A stretch of DNA of 64,000 nucleotides from JAFDVJ01 sp964487505 (GCA_964487505.1 CAZARD010000002.1:1-64000); one strand, 5' to 3'; numbered from the stretch's first letter, positions 44,509 through 53,465 are shown. Translations and numbers: made by a program. The notes: a model not told the origin generated them from the sequence alone.

Positions 44509-46182
44509 ATGAAGGAATGTCCGGAATGCAAGGTCTGTTACGGCGACAATGTCGCGATGTGTCCTGCCGACCGCAAGGAGACGCGATTCTCGTTGCCCGG
44601 GGACCAGTTGCTCGCAGGCCGTTACTTTCTTGAGCGCCAGCTTGGAAAAGGCGCGATGGGGCAGGTCTATCTCGCGCGCGACAAGAAATTCGACGCGCGC
44701 TGGGTCGCGGTCAAGACCGTGCGTCAGGATCTGCTGAGTTCAGATGACCTTCAGGAAGGCGAGGCGATCGCCCGGTTCGAGCGCGAAGCGCAATCGGCCG
44801 CCTCGATCCAGCATCCCAACACCGTTTCGGTCACGGATTTCGGTGAAACGCCGGAAGGCGTGTTCTATCTCGTGATGGAATACGTGGAGGGAGAGACTCT
44901 CCATCGACTACTGCGCCGCGAAGGCACGCTCTCGATCAAACGTGCGGTCAGGCTGCTTCGTCAGATCGCCGACGGCGTCGAGGCGGCCCACGACCGGGGC
45001 ATCCTTCACCGCGACCTGAAGCCGGCGAACATCTTCCTTATGTCGAAAGGTCGTCCCGGAGACGACGGATTTATCAAGGTGGGCGATTTCGGTCTCGCGA
45101 AGATCGTGAACCAAACCGCAACCGATATCAATTCGAAGAATTCTCCGTCGTCGCGGGGCATCATCGGCACGCCCGAGTTCATGGCACCCGAGCAGATGCA
45201 GCCCGAACTCGGCGTCGACGTCAGGGCCGATATCTATGCGCTTGGAACGATCGCGTACCTGATGCTCGGTGGCCGGACCCCGTTCACGGGCGATCTGATG
45301 CAGCTCGTGATGCAAAAGGTAATGCAGTCGCCGCCGGCGCTCTCGACGATACGAACCGACATTCCGGCGGATGTCGAACGGGTGATTATGAGGGCGCTCG
45401 AGACCGACAAGGGCCGGCGACCGGCGACGGTCGGCGAGTGGATCGGCGAACTTGAGCAGGCATCGGGCGATGTCGACGAACCGCGCGGCAGCGGTTCGGC
45501 CCGGCTGGTTATCTTGGCGCCGGTCGGCGCCGAGGTCTACGTGGATGACGAAAGGCGCGGGAGCATTGGGAGTTCGGGTCGGCTGGTGCTCGCCAACGTT
45601 CCGGCCGGACAGCATGTTCTGCGCGTCTCGAACGCCGGCGACAAGGATGACGAGCGGGTCATCGAACTGCGCGAAGGCGGTGAAGAGCAGGTCATACAGG
45701 CGCAGCTCAGGAGTGTGAAGGCGTCTTCGAGCCAGCCGTCGCCGTCACAGGGAAGCCAGAGCGGGACCGCGCAGTCGAGCATTATGCCGGGCATCGTCGC
45801 GTGCGCGAACTGCGGAGCGCGGTTTGCCGAAGGCGTCAAATTCTGCGGACGTTGCGGGAACCGGAGTTTCACCGCCGTGAGCGCCGGACCTAACTCGCGC
45901 AGCTATTCGACTTGTCCGCGCTGTTCCGCGATGCTCCCGCAGGATGCCAAGTTTTGCGGCAAATGCGGCGCGCAGTTCGGCCATCTGACGGCCTCGCCGC
46001 CTGTCTCCGGCGTCGCGCCCTTCGTGAATCCGGGCGTCACCTATCCGCCGCCGGTGACGCCGCCGACCTTCACCGCGCCGATGCAACCGCCGGTTAGCGT
46101 TCAGAGAATCTGCCCCCGATGCGGAAATGTGGTATCCCCCGGATCGCGTTTCTGCGGCAAGTGTGGCGGACCCGTGGCCTGA
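44509..46182 (+). CDS. Ser/Thr protein kinase with N- and C-terminal zinc ribbons and PEGA domain
   Basis: 557 residues. A Cys cluster (4, 7, 10, 18) opens the protein. The Hanks-type kinase domain spans about 39-315: Gly loop 'LGKGAMGQVYLA', Lys69, HRDLKPAN with Asp169, DFG Asp193, and 'GTPEFMAPEQ'. A PEGA-like beta domain follows ('ARLVILAPVGAEVYVDDERRGSIG', about 330-400), a Ser/Gln linker, and three zinc ribbons (CANC...CGRC, CPRC...CGKC, CPRC...CGKC). There is no obvious transmembrane helix, so it is probably cytoplasmic. Repeat array C starts 3 bases after its stop. Confidence 0.93.
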   Translation: MKECPECKVCYGDNVAMCPADRKETRFSLPGDQLLAGRYFLERQLGKGAMGQVYLARDKKFDARWVAVKTVRQDLLSSDDLQEGEAIARFEREAQSAASIQHPNTVSVTDFGETPEGVFYLVMEYVEGETLHRLLRREGTLSIKRAVRLLRQIADGVEAAHDRGILHRDLKPANIFLMSKGRPGDDGFIKVGDFGLAKIVNQTATDINSKNSPSSRGIIGTPEFMAPEQMQPELGVDVRADIYALGTIAYLMLGGRTPFTGDLMQLVMQKVMQSPPALSTIRTDIPADVERVIMRALETDKGRRPATVGEWIGELEQASGDVDEPRGSGSARLVILAPVGAEVYVDDERRGSIGSSGRLVLANVPAGQHVLRVSNAGDKDDERVIELREGGEEQVIQAQLRSVKASSSQPSPSQGSQSGTAQSSIMPGIVACANCGARFAEGVKFCGRCGNRSFTAVSAGPNSRSYSTCPRCSAMLPQDAKFCGKCGAQFGHLTASPPVSGVAPFVNPGVTYPPPVTPPTFTAPMQPPVSVQRICPRCGNVVSPGSRFCGKCGGPVA

Positions 46183-46184
46183 AC

Positions 46185-46336
46185 GTTCCGGAGATTCCAG
46201 ATTTCGGGGATTCCAGATTCCAGATTCCAAGATTCCAAGATTCCGGAGAAAGCGGAGAAAGCAGAGATCCCGGAGGTTCCAAAGATTCCAAAATTTCAGA
46301 TTCCGGGGATTCCAGATTCCAGGGATTCCAGATTCA
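46185..46336. repeat. Heptanucleotide array C (GATTCCA type)
   Basis: About 18 loosely phased GATTCCA units with 0-3 extra bases (A, G, GG, GGG) between them, starting 3 bases after the kinase stop. A further two units are at 46417-46430. Array D on the other side of the dispersed element carries the same unit in inverse orientation. Confidence 0.85.
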
Positions 46337-46388
46337 GGTCCTTCGAAAAACCGGAGCCACCGACCGTTCGTGTCGAGTTCGTGCTGCT

Positions 46389-46417
46389 TCGTGGATGAAA
46401 AACGCTGTCATCCACGA
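46389..46417. repeat. Perfect 10-bp inverted repeat
   Basis: TCGTGGATGA (46389-46398) and TCATCCACGA (46408-46417) with a 9-base spacer, no T-tract. It stands inside the 864-base spacer between the kinase and the DUF4190 gene, which otherwise holds arrays C and D and copy 3 of the dispersed element and no gene. Confidence 0.6.
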
Positions 46418-46655
46418 TTCCAGATTCCAAGATCAATCCCATATTACGCATTGGAGAAATTTGCCCGCGAATCCTCGCGAATTCGAGCGAACAAGGCAAT
46501 TGTTCGGGATCGAATGCCTGAGATCTTATGCTGGTGTGTTTTCCAAGTTATTGACATTGTTGATGTTATCAGAAGACAACAGTCAATGGCGGATTCGCGA
46601 AGATTGGCGGAGATTAGCGGTCTGATTCCTATCGTTCAATTTGGGTTAATCCCAA

Positions 46656-46844
46656 ATTCCGCGTTAGGATTTCCATCGCGGATTCCTGACCTGTTTCGGA
46701 CTGCCTGACGTTGCGCCCTTTGCGGTCTTTGCGTGGGAAAATGCCTTTTTGGCGAGTGGATGCCGGTTCCTCGCGCAAAGCGCGCAAAGATCGCAACGGC
46801 GACAATCATAATGATTCCCCTCTATTGCGTGATCCCGGTTAATC
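46656..46844 (+). repeat. Dispersed intergenic element, copy 3
   Basis: Nearly identical to copy 2 over TTTCCATCGCGGATTC and the stretch from TTTGCGTGGGAAAATGCC to GATCGCAACGGCGACAATCA. The best-preserved arms read TTGCG-CCC-TTTGCG-GTC-TTTGCG on the left and, inverted, TTGCG-ATC-TTTGCG-CGC-TTTGCG on the right. It runs without a gap into array D. Confidence 0.8.
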
Positions 46845-46991
46845 TTGGAATCTCTGGAATCTTGGAATCTTGGAATCTTGGGATCTCAGGAATCCTGGAA
46901 TCTGGAATCTTGAATCTTGAATCTGGAAACTCTGGAATCTGGAATCTTGAATCCCTCGAATCCAAGAACTCCAAATTCCAAAATCCATCAT
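46845..46991. repeat. Heptanucleotide array D (TGGAATC, inverse of array C)
   Basis: About 17 units of TGGAATC / TTGAATC with variants, i.e. the reverse complement of the GATTCCA unit of array C, switching to forward-type AATTCCA units at its right end (46960-46991). With array C it flanks the dispersed element as an imperfect inverted pair. Confidence 0.85.
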
Positions 46992-47046
46992 CCCGGACAA
47001 ATCCCCTGACGCGATTTATCGAGGAATATGCTAATCTTTTACCGCT

Positions 47047-47529
47047 ATGAAGATCTGCCCGCAATGCCGGCAAACCTATTCCGATGACGGTCTGAACTTC
47101 TGCCTCACCGACGGGAGCATTCTCGATTTCCAACGGCCGACGGAAGCCCGGACGATGGTGTTCGAACAGCCACGCGTGACCAACGAATTCCGTCCCGTGC
47201 AGCAGTCTCAGCCGCCGGCGGTATGGCAGGGACAGCAGTCGGTCCAGCCCGCCCAATACGGAGCGGTTGCGCAAAGGGTCGGAAACACGGACCGTTCGCT
47301 CCCGATCATCTCGCTCCTGCTCGGGATCTTCTCGATAATTCTCGGTTGTTTTCTGATCGGCATTCCTTTGGGGATCGGGGCAATAGTTACCGGCGGTTTT
47401 GCGATCCGGAACGAGAACAACGAACCCGATCGATACGGCGGCCGCGGGATGGCGATAGGCGGGGTCGTGACCGGCGCCGTCGGACTCGCGATCGGGCTTA
47501 TCTTCGCCGTTTTATATATGGTAACCTGA
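47047..47529 (+). CDS. Zinc-ribbon/DUF4190 membrane protein
   Basis: 160 residues. 'MKICPQCRQTYSDDGLNFCLTDGS' is a three-Cys ribbon-like head common in this lineage, followed by a Gln/Pro-rich linker (30-80) and two hydrophobic helices with Gly-rich turn ('ISLLLGIFSIILGCFLIGIPLGIGAIVTGGFAI', 'GMAIGGVVTGAVGLAIGLIFAVLYMV') typical of DUF4190. It is placed between two Ser/Thr kinases on the same strand and is a plausible membrane partner or substrate, which is inference from context only. Confidence 0.82.
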   Translation: MKICPQCRQTYSDDGLNFCLTDGSILDFQRPTEARTMVFEQPRVTNEFRPVQQSQPPAVWQGQQSVQPAQYGAVAQRVGNTDRSLPIISLLLGIFSIILGCFLIGIPLGIGAIVTGGFAIRNENNEPDRYGGRGMAIGGVVTGAVGLAIGLIFAVLYMVT

Positions 47530-47558
47530 TGATATAGAATGGTTTATTATCTGATCCG

Positions 47559-48866
47559 ATGCGAGTTACACTTCGCGTAGTCGCCGGGCCCCAGACGGGC
47601 CGCGTATTTACGTTTGACCAACACGACACCTTTATGATCGGGCGCAGCGAGGACTCGCACTTCTGCCTGCCCCAGGACAAGTATTTCTCTCGCCACCATT
47701 GTCTTGTCGAGATCGCGCCGCCGCAGGCGTTCCTTCGCGATCTCGGGTCGACGAACGGCACGTTCGTCAACGGCGTCCGCGTCGAATCGGTCTACCTCAA
47801 GAGCGGCGACCGCATCCAGGGTGGCGAAACCGTGCTTGAGGTCGAGGTGACCGGCGATCCGGAGACGCGGCCGGAGTTTCCACTCGAAGCGGGAATGCGC
47901 ACGACGCCGTCGATGATTACGGTCCAGTGCCTGAATTGCGGGCTTCCTTCGAAGGCCGAGGTTTCGCGGCCCGATGCGAAGATGACGTTTCTCTGCGACG
48001 ACTGCCGCGAGACGCTGAAGGCGAACCCGCAGCCCATCCCGAATTATCAGATGATCCGCGTTCTCGGGCAGGGCGGTATGGGAAGCGTGATGCTCGCGCG
48101 GCATATCACCGACGGAAGGCCGGTCGCGATAAAGACCCTGTTGCCCGAAGTTGCGGTCTCGGAGCAGTCGCTCAAACGGTTCATGCGCGAGATCGAGGTT
48201 GCCGCATCGCTCAGGCATCCGTACATCGTGAGCTATATCGAGCACGGCACGCACAATGGAGTCGTCTATCTTGTGACCGAATTCGTGAGCGGAATGGACG
48301 CGTCAAAGCTCGCTCGCTCGCGCGGCGGGAAACTTCCGTACCCAGAGGTCGTCAAGATCATCGAGCAGACGCTTTCCGCGCTTGATTTCGCCCACTCGCA
48401 GGGATTCGTCCACCGCGACATCAAGGAGCAGAACATTCTGGTGACCGGAAATTATCCGGGCTACGTCTCGAAACTCACCGATTTCGGGCTCGCGAAGAGT
48501 TACAAGCAGACCGGAATGAGCGGCGTAACGATGGTCGGCGACGTTGCCGGCACGATCGCGTACATGCCGCCCGAACAGGTCCGCGATTTCAAAGAGGTCC
48601 AGCCGCCGTCGGACATCTACGCGACCGGGATGACGGCCTACTCGCTTCTGACGGGGGCGCACGCGCTCGACATTTCGCCGCGCGCCGGGATCGCGGAGAC
48701 AGTCAAGGCGATCTTCGAAAAGCCGATCATTCCGATCAGCCAGCGGACCAGCGATATACCGATCCGCGTCGCGAGCGTTATCGAAACGGCGATCGCGAAG
48801 CAGGTCGAACTGCGTTGGCGATCGGCGGGCGAAATGCGCGACGCGCTGTTGCGGGCGATGAACTGA
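47559..48866 (+). CDS. FHA domain-zinc ribbon-Ser/Thr kinase fusion
   Basis: 435 residues. FHA domain at 1-105 ('FMIGRSEDSHFCLPQDKYFSRHHCLVEI', 'DLGSTNGTFVNG'), a four-Cys ribbon at about 125-150 (CLNC...CDDC), then a Hanks-type kinase (about 160-435) with 'LGQGGMGSVMLA', 'VAIKTLL', 'HRDIKEQNILV', 'DFGLAK' and 'GTIAYMPPEQ'. The catalytic loop has HRDIKEQN rather than HRDLKPEN but keeps Asp, Lys and Asn. FHA may bind autophosphorylated Thr or a partner kinase such as that at 44509. No transmembrane helix. Confidence 0.93.
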   Translation: MRVTLRVVAGPQTGRVFTFDQHDTFMIGRSEDSHFCLPQDKYFSRHHCLVEIAPPQAFLRDLGSTNGTFVNGVRVESVYLKSGDRIQGGETVLEVEVTGDPETRPEFPLEAGMRTTPSMITVQCLNCGLPSKAEVSRPDAKMTFLCDDCRETLKANPQPIPNYQMIRVLGQGGMGSVMLARHITDGRPVAIKTLLPEVAVSEQSLKRFMREIEVAASLRHPYIVSYIEHGTHNGVVYLVTEFVSGMDASKLARSRGGKLPYPEVVKIIEQTLSALDFAHSQGFVHRDIKEQNILVTGNYPGYVSKLTDFGLAKSYKQTGMSGVTMVGDVAGTIAYMPPEQVRDFKEVQPPSDIYATGMTAYSLLTGAHALDISPRAGIAETVKAIFEKPIIPISQRTSDIPIRVASVIETAIAKQVELRWRSAGEMRDALLRAMN

Positions 48867-48900
48867 TCGTGCAAACCGTCTTCGGCGATCGATCCTTCCG

Positions 48901-50154
48901 TCACGAGTTCCGCCGGTCCTGTGACTCCGCGTTATCGCGGATTCGCACGGCCGCGAGCATCGCTCCCATCAGCAGCCACAGGTGCCGCGCATCTTCGAAC
49001 GAGCCTGTTAGACCCTGATAGAAAAAACCGCATATTAGGCCGACCGCAAGCGTCCGCGACAATCGATCGGACCGCCAGGACCGTCGGCATAAGGGGATGA
49101 CGATCGCCAGAAGCGAGATGAGTCCGATCAATCCAGAATCTGCCGCGACATTTATGAAGGTATTGTGCGCATCGGCCAGCGTTTGCGTCCTGCCTGACGG
49201 ATCGATGTAACTGATACGAAAGGGATCGACTCCGGTGCCGCGGCCGAGGATCGGATCCGCTACGAACGCCGCGAGACCCGCCTGCCAGGTTATGAACCGT
49301 GCGCTCGGTTCAAAATGAACGCTGGCGACGTCGAACGAGAAGAGCGAATCGGGCTGCCGGGCATACGAGACGGCCGAGGCGATGAAGAACGTGAACGCGG
49401 CGCACGCGAGCGCCAACGTCAGAGTCGGGCGCAGCCAGACGGCCCGCGGCATCTGGAGATCGGAATATGCAAACAGCGCGGCCGCCAGAAATATGCCTCC
49501 GACTCCGGGCGAGATCGTCAACAACGCGCAGAGCCCGACGACGGTTAGCAGAATCGCGGCGAGCCCGCGTCCGATAACGTCGGTTCGGAGTCCGGCAACG
49601 ACGATCACGGCGCCGACGTTGAGGTAGTTCGCGAGCATATTGGCGTTCACGAAGGTCGCCGCGACACGCGGATAGTCCCCTGGCGGCAGCGTGCCTTTGT
49701 GAAACAGCGTGTAAGAAAGAACGGGATTGTCGGGCGCGATGTAGAACAGAACGGCCGACAGCACGCCCGACAACGACACGACCGAAACCGCGGCGATCCA
49801 GACCCGTAGAACAAGCTTCAGATCCTCATCGTTTCGGACCATCAGGAACGTAATGAACGGTATCGACGCCAAATAGAGTTTCCCGATCAGTTTGATCAGG
49901 CTTTGCCACGGATCGGCCGAGAACAGCGTGGAGAGTGTCAGCGCAATTGCCAAGCTTGCGGCCGGGATCAAGTAGCTGTCCCACCGGAGTTGTATCGAAT
50001 GCGCAAGCAACGAGACGAAGACCGCGACGCAAACGACCGCGAAGACGGCGTCCGATATCTGAACCGATACACCCGCGACCTTCAACGCCGGCTGCATGAA
50101 CCCGAGCGCGAAGACATACAGAAGAAAGAGCCAAAATGCAGGTCTAGCCGACAT
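48901..50154 (-). CDS. O-antigen ligase/polymerase-family membrane protein
   Basis: 417 residues from the ATG at 50154; upstream in-frame codons lie within the preceding gene. About 10-12 hydrophobic helices. The Wzy_C-type loop is seen in 'FVADPILGRGTGVDPFRISYIDPSGRTQTLADAHNTFINVAADSGLIGL', with the conserved His-Asn. Members polymerise or ligate polysaccharide at the periplasmic face of the inner membrane, or act in O-glycosylation. It overlaps the amidase-like gene by 11 bases on the same strand, so the two are co-transcribed. Confidence 0.85.
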   Translation of the reverse strand: MSARPAFWLFLLYVFALGFMQPALKVAGVSVQISDAVFAVVCVAVFVSLLAHSIQLRWDSYLIPAASLAIALTLSTLFSADPWQSLIKLIGKLYLASIPFITFLMVRNDEDLKLVLRVWIAAVSVVSLSGVLSAVLFYIAPDNPVLSYTLFHKGTLPPGDYPRVAATFVNANMLANYLNVGAVIVVAGLRTDVIGRGLAAILLTVVGLCALLTISPGVGGIFLAAALFAYSDLQMPRAVWLRPTLTLALACAAFTFFIASAVSYARQPDSLFSFDVASVHFEPSARFITWQAGLAAFVADPILGRGTGVDPFRISYIDPSGRTQTLADAHNTFINVAADSGLIGLISLLAIVIPLCRRSWRSDRLSRTLAVGLICGFFYQGLTGSFEDARHLWLLMGAMLAAVRIRDNAESQDRRNS

Positions 50155-51052
50155 CTTTGAGCAGCCTTGCGATGGCGTCCGCGAACTCATTTATCTCGAA
50201 GTTCTGCGGATCGTCGTGGGCATCCTTGATTCCGGCGTCGATCGCCGAGTGATACGCCGGGACAAGCCACGATCCGCGCCTCGCGCTCGCCGCGAGATAA
50301 AGCAGCGCGAGCCGTTCGTATTGCGCGTCAGAAAAACCCGGGATCGGCGCGATCAGATCATTGTTCGGATTGGCCGACGCCGGATCGCGCCGCCGCGGCT
50401 GAACAAGTTCGATATGGATCTGAAGCCCCTTCGCTTCAGTCTTCAGGAAATCGCGCGCGAATTTCGTGCCGAACCCCTTTCTGACCGGTTCGGCAAAAGG
50501 CGTCGCGGTGAGCGACGCGCCAAGCCGGTTGACGAACACGTGCGCCACCGGCTGATTGATCCAAACCGAGAGCTTGTTTCCGCGCGCCGCCGGATTCGTG
50601 TCGAGATCGGCAGGGAACTCGGCGTCGATCAGGTTCGGCGTCGACGTGTCGTGGATGATGAAATAGAGCGCCGTAATCGTGGAGCCATCGGGAAGCCGGG
50701 CCGAAGACAACGGAAGATTGAGGTCGCCACCGATCTCGTCCTCGGCGATGCCCCTTTTCTCAAGATACTTCCGGATCTTGTCGCGATTCGGTTTGACGGG
50801 CTTGCCGATCAGCCTTTCAAGCGGCGCCGGCAGTTTCCGAAGCGCTTCGCCGAGCGCTCCGCCTTTGCCGTTCGGCCTCAGCAGGCAGCGGGCCTGCTCG
50901 ACGGGGCTGCCCGCAAACTGCAGCGTCGCAGGGTCGAACGCACAGGGTTGGTTCTGCGCCCAAACGTCCATAAACGAGAGAACGACCATCGCCGCCGCAC
51001 AGACAGATCGCCGCAGAATGGCCGTTGATTCAGGGGACTTCGTCGATTCCAT
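50144..51052 (-). CDS. Exported N-acetylmuramoyl-L-alanine amidase-like protein
   Basis: 302 residues with an N-terminal signal (about 14-33). Segments 'ALYFIIHDTS', 'VAHVFVNRLGASL', 'LQIHIELVQPRRR' and 'QYERLALLYLAASARRGSWLVPAYHSAIDAGIKDAHDDPQ' follow the order of the amidase_2/PGRP fold (metal His in IIHDTS, later His near AYHSAID). Peptidoglycan cleavage is therefore plausible but not certain. The first codons (MESTKSPEST) continue the GATTCCA repeats of array E read on the minus strand, so the N-terminus may have been shaped by the array or the true start may be later. Confidence 0.65.
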   Translation of the reverse strand: MESTKSPESTAILRRSVCAAAMVVLSFMDVWAQNQPCAFDPATLQFAGSPVEQARCLLRPNGKGGALGEALRKLPAPLERLIGKPVKPNRDKIRKYLEKRGIAEDEIGGDLNLPLSSARLPDGSTITALYFIIHDTSTPNLIDAEFPADLDTNPAARGNKLSVWINQPVAHVFVNRLGASLTATPFAEPVRKGFGTKFARDFLKTEAKGLQIHIELVQPRRRDPASANPNNDLIAPIPGFSDAQYERLALLYLAASARRGSWLVPAYHSAIDAGIKDAHDDPQNFEINEFADAIARLLKDVG

Positions 51053-51332
51053 GATTCCAGGGATGTCGTCGAATCGAGGGATTCCACGAATTCAAAAGTT
51101 CCAGAGATTCCAAGGATTCCAAGATTCCACGGATTCCAAGATTCCAGGGATTCGAATGATTCCAGAGATTCCAAGGATTCCAAGATTTCACGGATTCCAA
51201 GATTCCAGGGATGCCGTCGATTCCAAGGATTCCAAGGATTCCAAGATTCCAGAGCTTCTTAGGATGCCATAATTCCACGAATTTCTTCGATTCCAGAGAT
51301 TGGGGCGATTTCAGGAATTCCAGCGCTTCCAG
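51045..51332. repeat. Heptanucleotide array E (GATTCCA type)
   Basis: Some 30 GATTCCA-like units with 0-3 interposed bases (AGGATTCCA, AGATTCCA, GGGATTC) over nearly 290 bases between the amidase-like gene and array F. Its left end overlaps the start codon of that gene. The best-ordered part is 51105-51260. Confidence 0.88.
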
Positions 51333-51428
51333 GCTCGTGGAGATGTCTCAAAAATCTAACGCTGTCCGTTGGCGAACGCCGACCAGCTTCTGGATTTCAA
51401 AGCTTGACAAACCACCCCAAGAAGAAAG

Positions 51429-51520
51429 AAATCCTTCCAAAATCCAAAATCCAAAATCCAAAATCCGAAATCCAAAATCCGAAATCCAAAATCCGAAATC
51501 CAAAATCCAAAATCCCAAAT
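51429..51520. repeat. Heptanucleotide array F (AAATCCA/AAATCCG)
   Basis: About 13 units, strictly 7 bases, with AAATCCA and AAATCCG alternating in the middle part. It ends 8 bases before the stop of the minus-strand SIS gene at 51529. The 51333-51428 stretch between arrays E and F shows no gene. Confidence 0.9.
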
Positions 51521-51528
51521 GGCTCCGC

Positions 51529-52557
51529 TCAGATCGTCTTCGTGACCTTTGAAAGCGAGCGCGGAGCGTCGGCGTCGAGCCCTTTCTCGCGGGCGAGCAT
51601 CGCGGCGAACAACTGGGCCGGAATTATGAACGGGATTGGCGACAGAAACTCGTCGATCTCCGACGGCATCAGCAGCGATCTGGAGCTGAGTTTCGCGATC
51701 TCCGGATCGTTCGTTATCGCGAGGGAGTCGGCGTGAAGCTCGCGAAGGCGGTTCAACAGATCGACATTGCTCGCGCGCGTGACGCCCGACGGCCCGAAGA
51801 GTATCACCGGAAAGCGGCGCTCGACTATCGCCAGAGGCCCGTGGAAGAAATCGGCGGACGAAAAGCGCTCGGCGACGACGTAACAGGTCTCCATCAGTTT
51901 GAGCGCGAGTTCGTATGAGTTTCCGTAGTTCAGGCCGCGACCGACGACGACGCAGTTTTCCATAAAGACGTAACGCCGCACGAGTTCCTCGACCTCGGAT
52001 GTGAGCTGCAGCGCCTGGGCCGCGAAATGCGGGATACGTTCATAATCGATCTCGCTTGCGCCAAGCGCCGCGGCGAGCATGTAAAAATGGAGCATCTGGC
52101 CGGAGTAGGTCTTGGTCGCGGCGACCGACTTTTCACGTCCGGCGTGAATCAGCAGCGTCTCATCCGCGATTTGCGCCATCGAAGAGCCGGATTCGTTCGT
52201 GATCGCGAGAGTGAGCGCTCCGGAAGCCTTGGCCTTCTCGAGCACCTCGTTGATGTCCGTGCCCTCGCCTGACTGCGATACGCCGATGACGAGCGCCCGC
52301 TTCAGGTTGAGCGTCGCTCCATAAAGCGTGAAGACCGACGGCGCCGACAGCGATACCGGGATTCCGGTCGTGATCTCAAGCAGATATCTTCCGAAGAAGG
52401 AGGCATTGTCCGAACTGCCGCGTGCGACGAGCACGATCAGATCGATCTCGCGCGACTCAAGCGTTCGGCGCAGCGCGGCGTATTTGGCGCGTTCAGCCTG
52501 AATGGTTCGTTCGAGGACCACCGGTTGTTCGGCGATCTCCTGCAGCATTATCGACAT
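51529..52557 (-). CDS. Double-SIS sugar-phosphate isomerase/deaminase (NagB-II / GlmS C-terminal-like)
   Basis: 342 residues from the ATG at 52557. Two SIS domains: the first with 'VLVARGSSDNASFFGRYLLE' and 'VIGVSQSGEGTDINEVLEKAK', the second with 'VVVGRGLNYGNSYELALKLMETCYV' and 'FFHGPLAIVE', ending 'GLDADAPRSLSKVTKT', the usual GlmS/NagB-II tail. The glutaminase domain of GlmS is missing, which fits a glucosamine-6-phosphate deaminase of the NagB-II type. Starts 2 bases after the YihY stop, so the two are in one operon. Confidence 0.85.
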   Translation of the reverse strand: MSIMLQEIAEQPVVLERTIQAERAKYAALRRTLESREIDLIVLVARGSSDNASFFGRYLLEITTGIPVSLSAPSVFTLYGATLNLKRALVIGVSQSGEGTDINEVLEKAKASGALTLAITNESGSSMAQIADETLLIHAGREKSVAATKTYSGQMLHFYMLAAALGASEIDYERIPHFAAQALQLTSEVEELVRRYVFMENCVVVGRGLNYGNSYELALKLMETCYVVAERFSSADFFHGPLAIVERRFPVILFGPSGVTRASNVDLLNRLRELHADSLAITNDPEIAKLSSRSLLMPSEIDEFLSPIPFIIPAQLFAAMLAREKGLDADAPRSLSKVTKTI

Positions 52558-52559
52558 AG

Positions 52560-53441
52560 TCAAACGATCTCCGCGGAGGCCGATGCCATTGCCCCGCGCA
52601 TCTTGTTAAGTTCTTTCAGGACCGCATTTATCGCTCCGCCGACGAGTATGACCAACGCTGTCAAATACAGCCAAAGCATCAGGATGATGACGGCGCCGAG
52701 CGATCCGTACGTCCTATTGTAGGTGTTGAAGTACTCAAGATAAAGGCGGAACCCGTTTGTCAGCAACAGCCAGAGTACTATGGCGACGATCGAACCGGGC
52801 GTGATCCAGCGCCATTCAGCTTCCGGATACGACGGCATCAGATTGTAGATCAGTTCGCAGGCGAACAGCATTATCGCGAGCATCGCGATCCACTCGACCG
52901 TGACGAGCGCGAGCGGCGACGTCAGACCGATACCGACCGATGCGAGACCGAGCTGCACGATCTGCCATCCGTAAAAGACAAACGCGAGCACGAGCGCGGC
53001 GAGGATCGTCAGCGCGATCGTCATACCGATCGAAAGCGCCTTGGTCTTGAACCAGACGCGCGTCTCCTTGACGCCGTAAACCGAATTCAGGGCGATCCGC
53101 AGCGAATCCATCCCCGCCGAAGCCGACCAGACCGCGATCAGGATACCGATCGTCAGTTTGCCGCCGGAACTGTTCGCGATGATCTCTTCGACAGTTCGCT
53201 GGACCAGGTCAAATGCCGTGAGCGGCATCAACTGGCGCATATAGGCATAAAGTTCCGTCTTAAGTTCGGCGGTCGAGTCGAGGACGAGTCCGAAAAGCGA
53301 GACGAGGAAAAAGAGGAGCGGAAAAATCGAGAACGAGAAATAGAAGGCGACCTGCGCCGCCCGGCTGAAGATATCGTCGTGAAACGCCTTCCTGTATAGA
53401 AGTCGGACGAAATCGATGACGTTGAACAATGCGTCGATCAT
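52560..53441 (-). CDS. YihY/BrkB-family inner-membrane protein
   Basis: 293 residues, six hydrophobic helices. The first region 'DDIFSRAAQVAFYFSFSIFPLLFFLVSLFGLV' and 'LWLYLTALVILVGGAINAVLKE' near the end are typical of the YihY/virulence factor BrkB family, older name 'ribonuclease BN' (a misannotation). The transported substrate is not known for the family. It stands between the LURP-one-like gene (24 bases) and the SIS gene (2 bases). Confidence 0.9.
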   Translation of the reverse strand: MIDALFNVIDFVRLLYRKAFHDDIFSRAAQVAFYFSFSIFPLLFFLVSLFGLVLDSTAELKTELYAYMRQLMPLTAFDLVQRTVEEIIANSSGGKLTIGILIAVWSASAGMDSLRIALNSVYGVKETRVWFKTKALSIGMTIALTILAALVLAFVFYGWQIVQLGLASVGIGLTSPLALVTVEWIAMLAIMLFACELIYNLMPSYPEAEWRWITPGSIVAIVLWLLLTNGFRLYLEYFNTYNRTYGSLGAVIILMLWLYLTALVILVGGAINAVLKELNKMRGAMASASAEIV

Positions 53442-53465
53442 TCAGCCGGACAGCGATCGGTCTTG

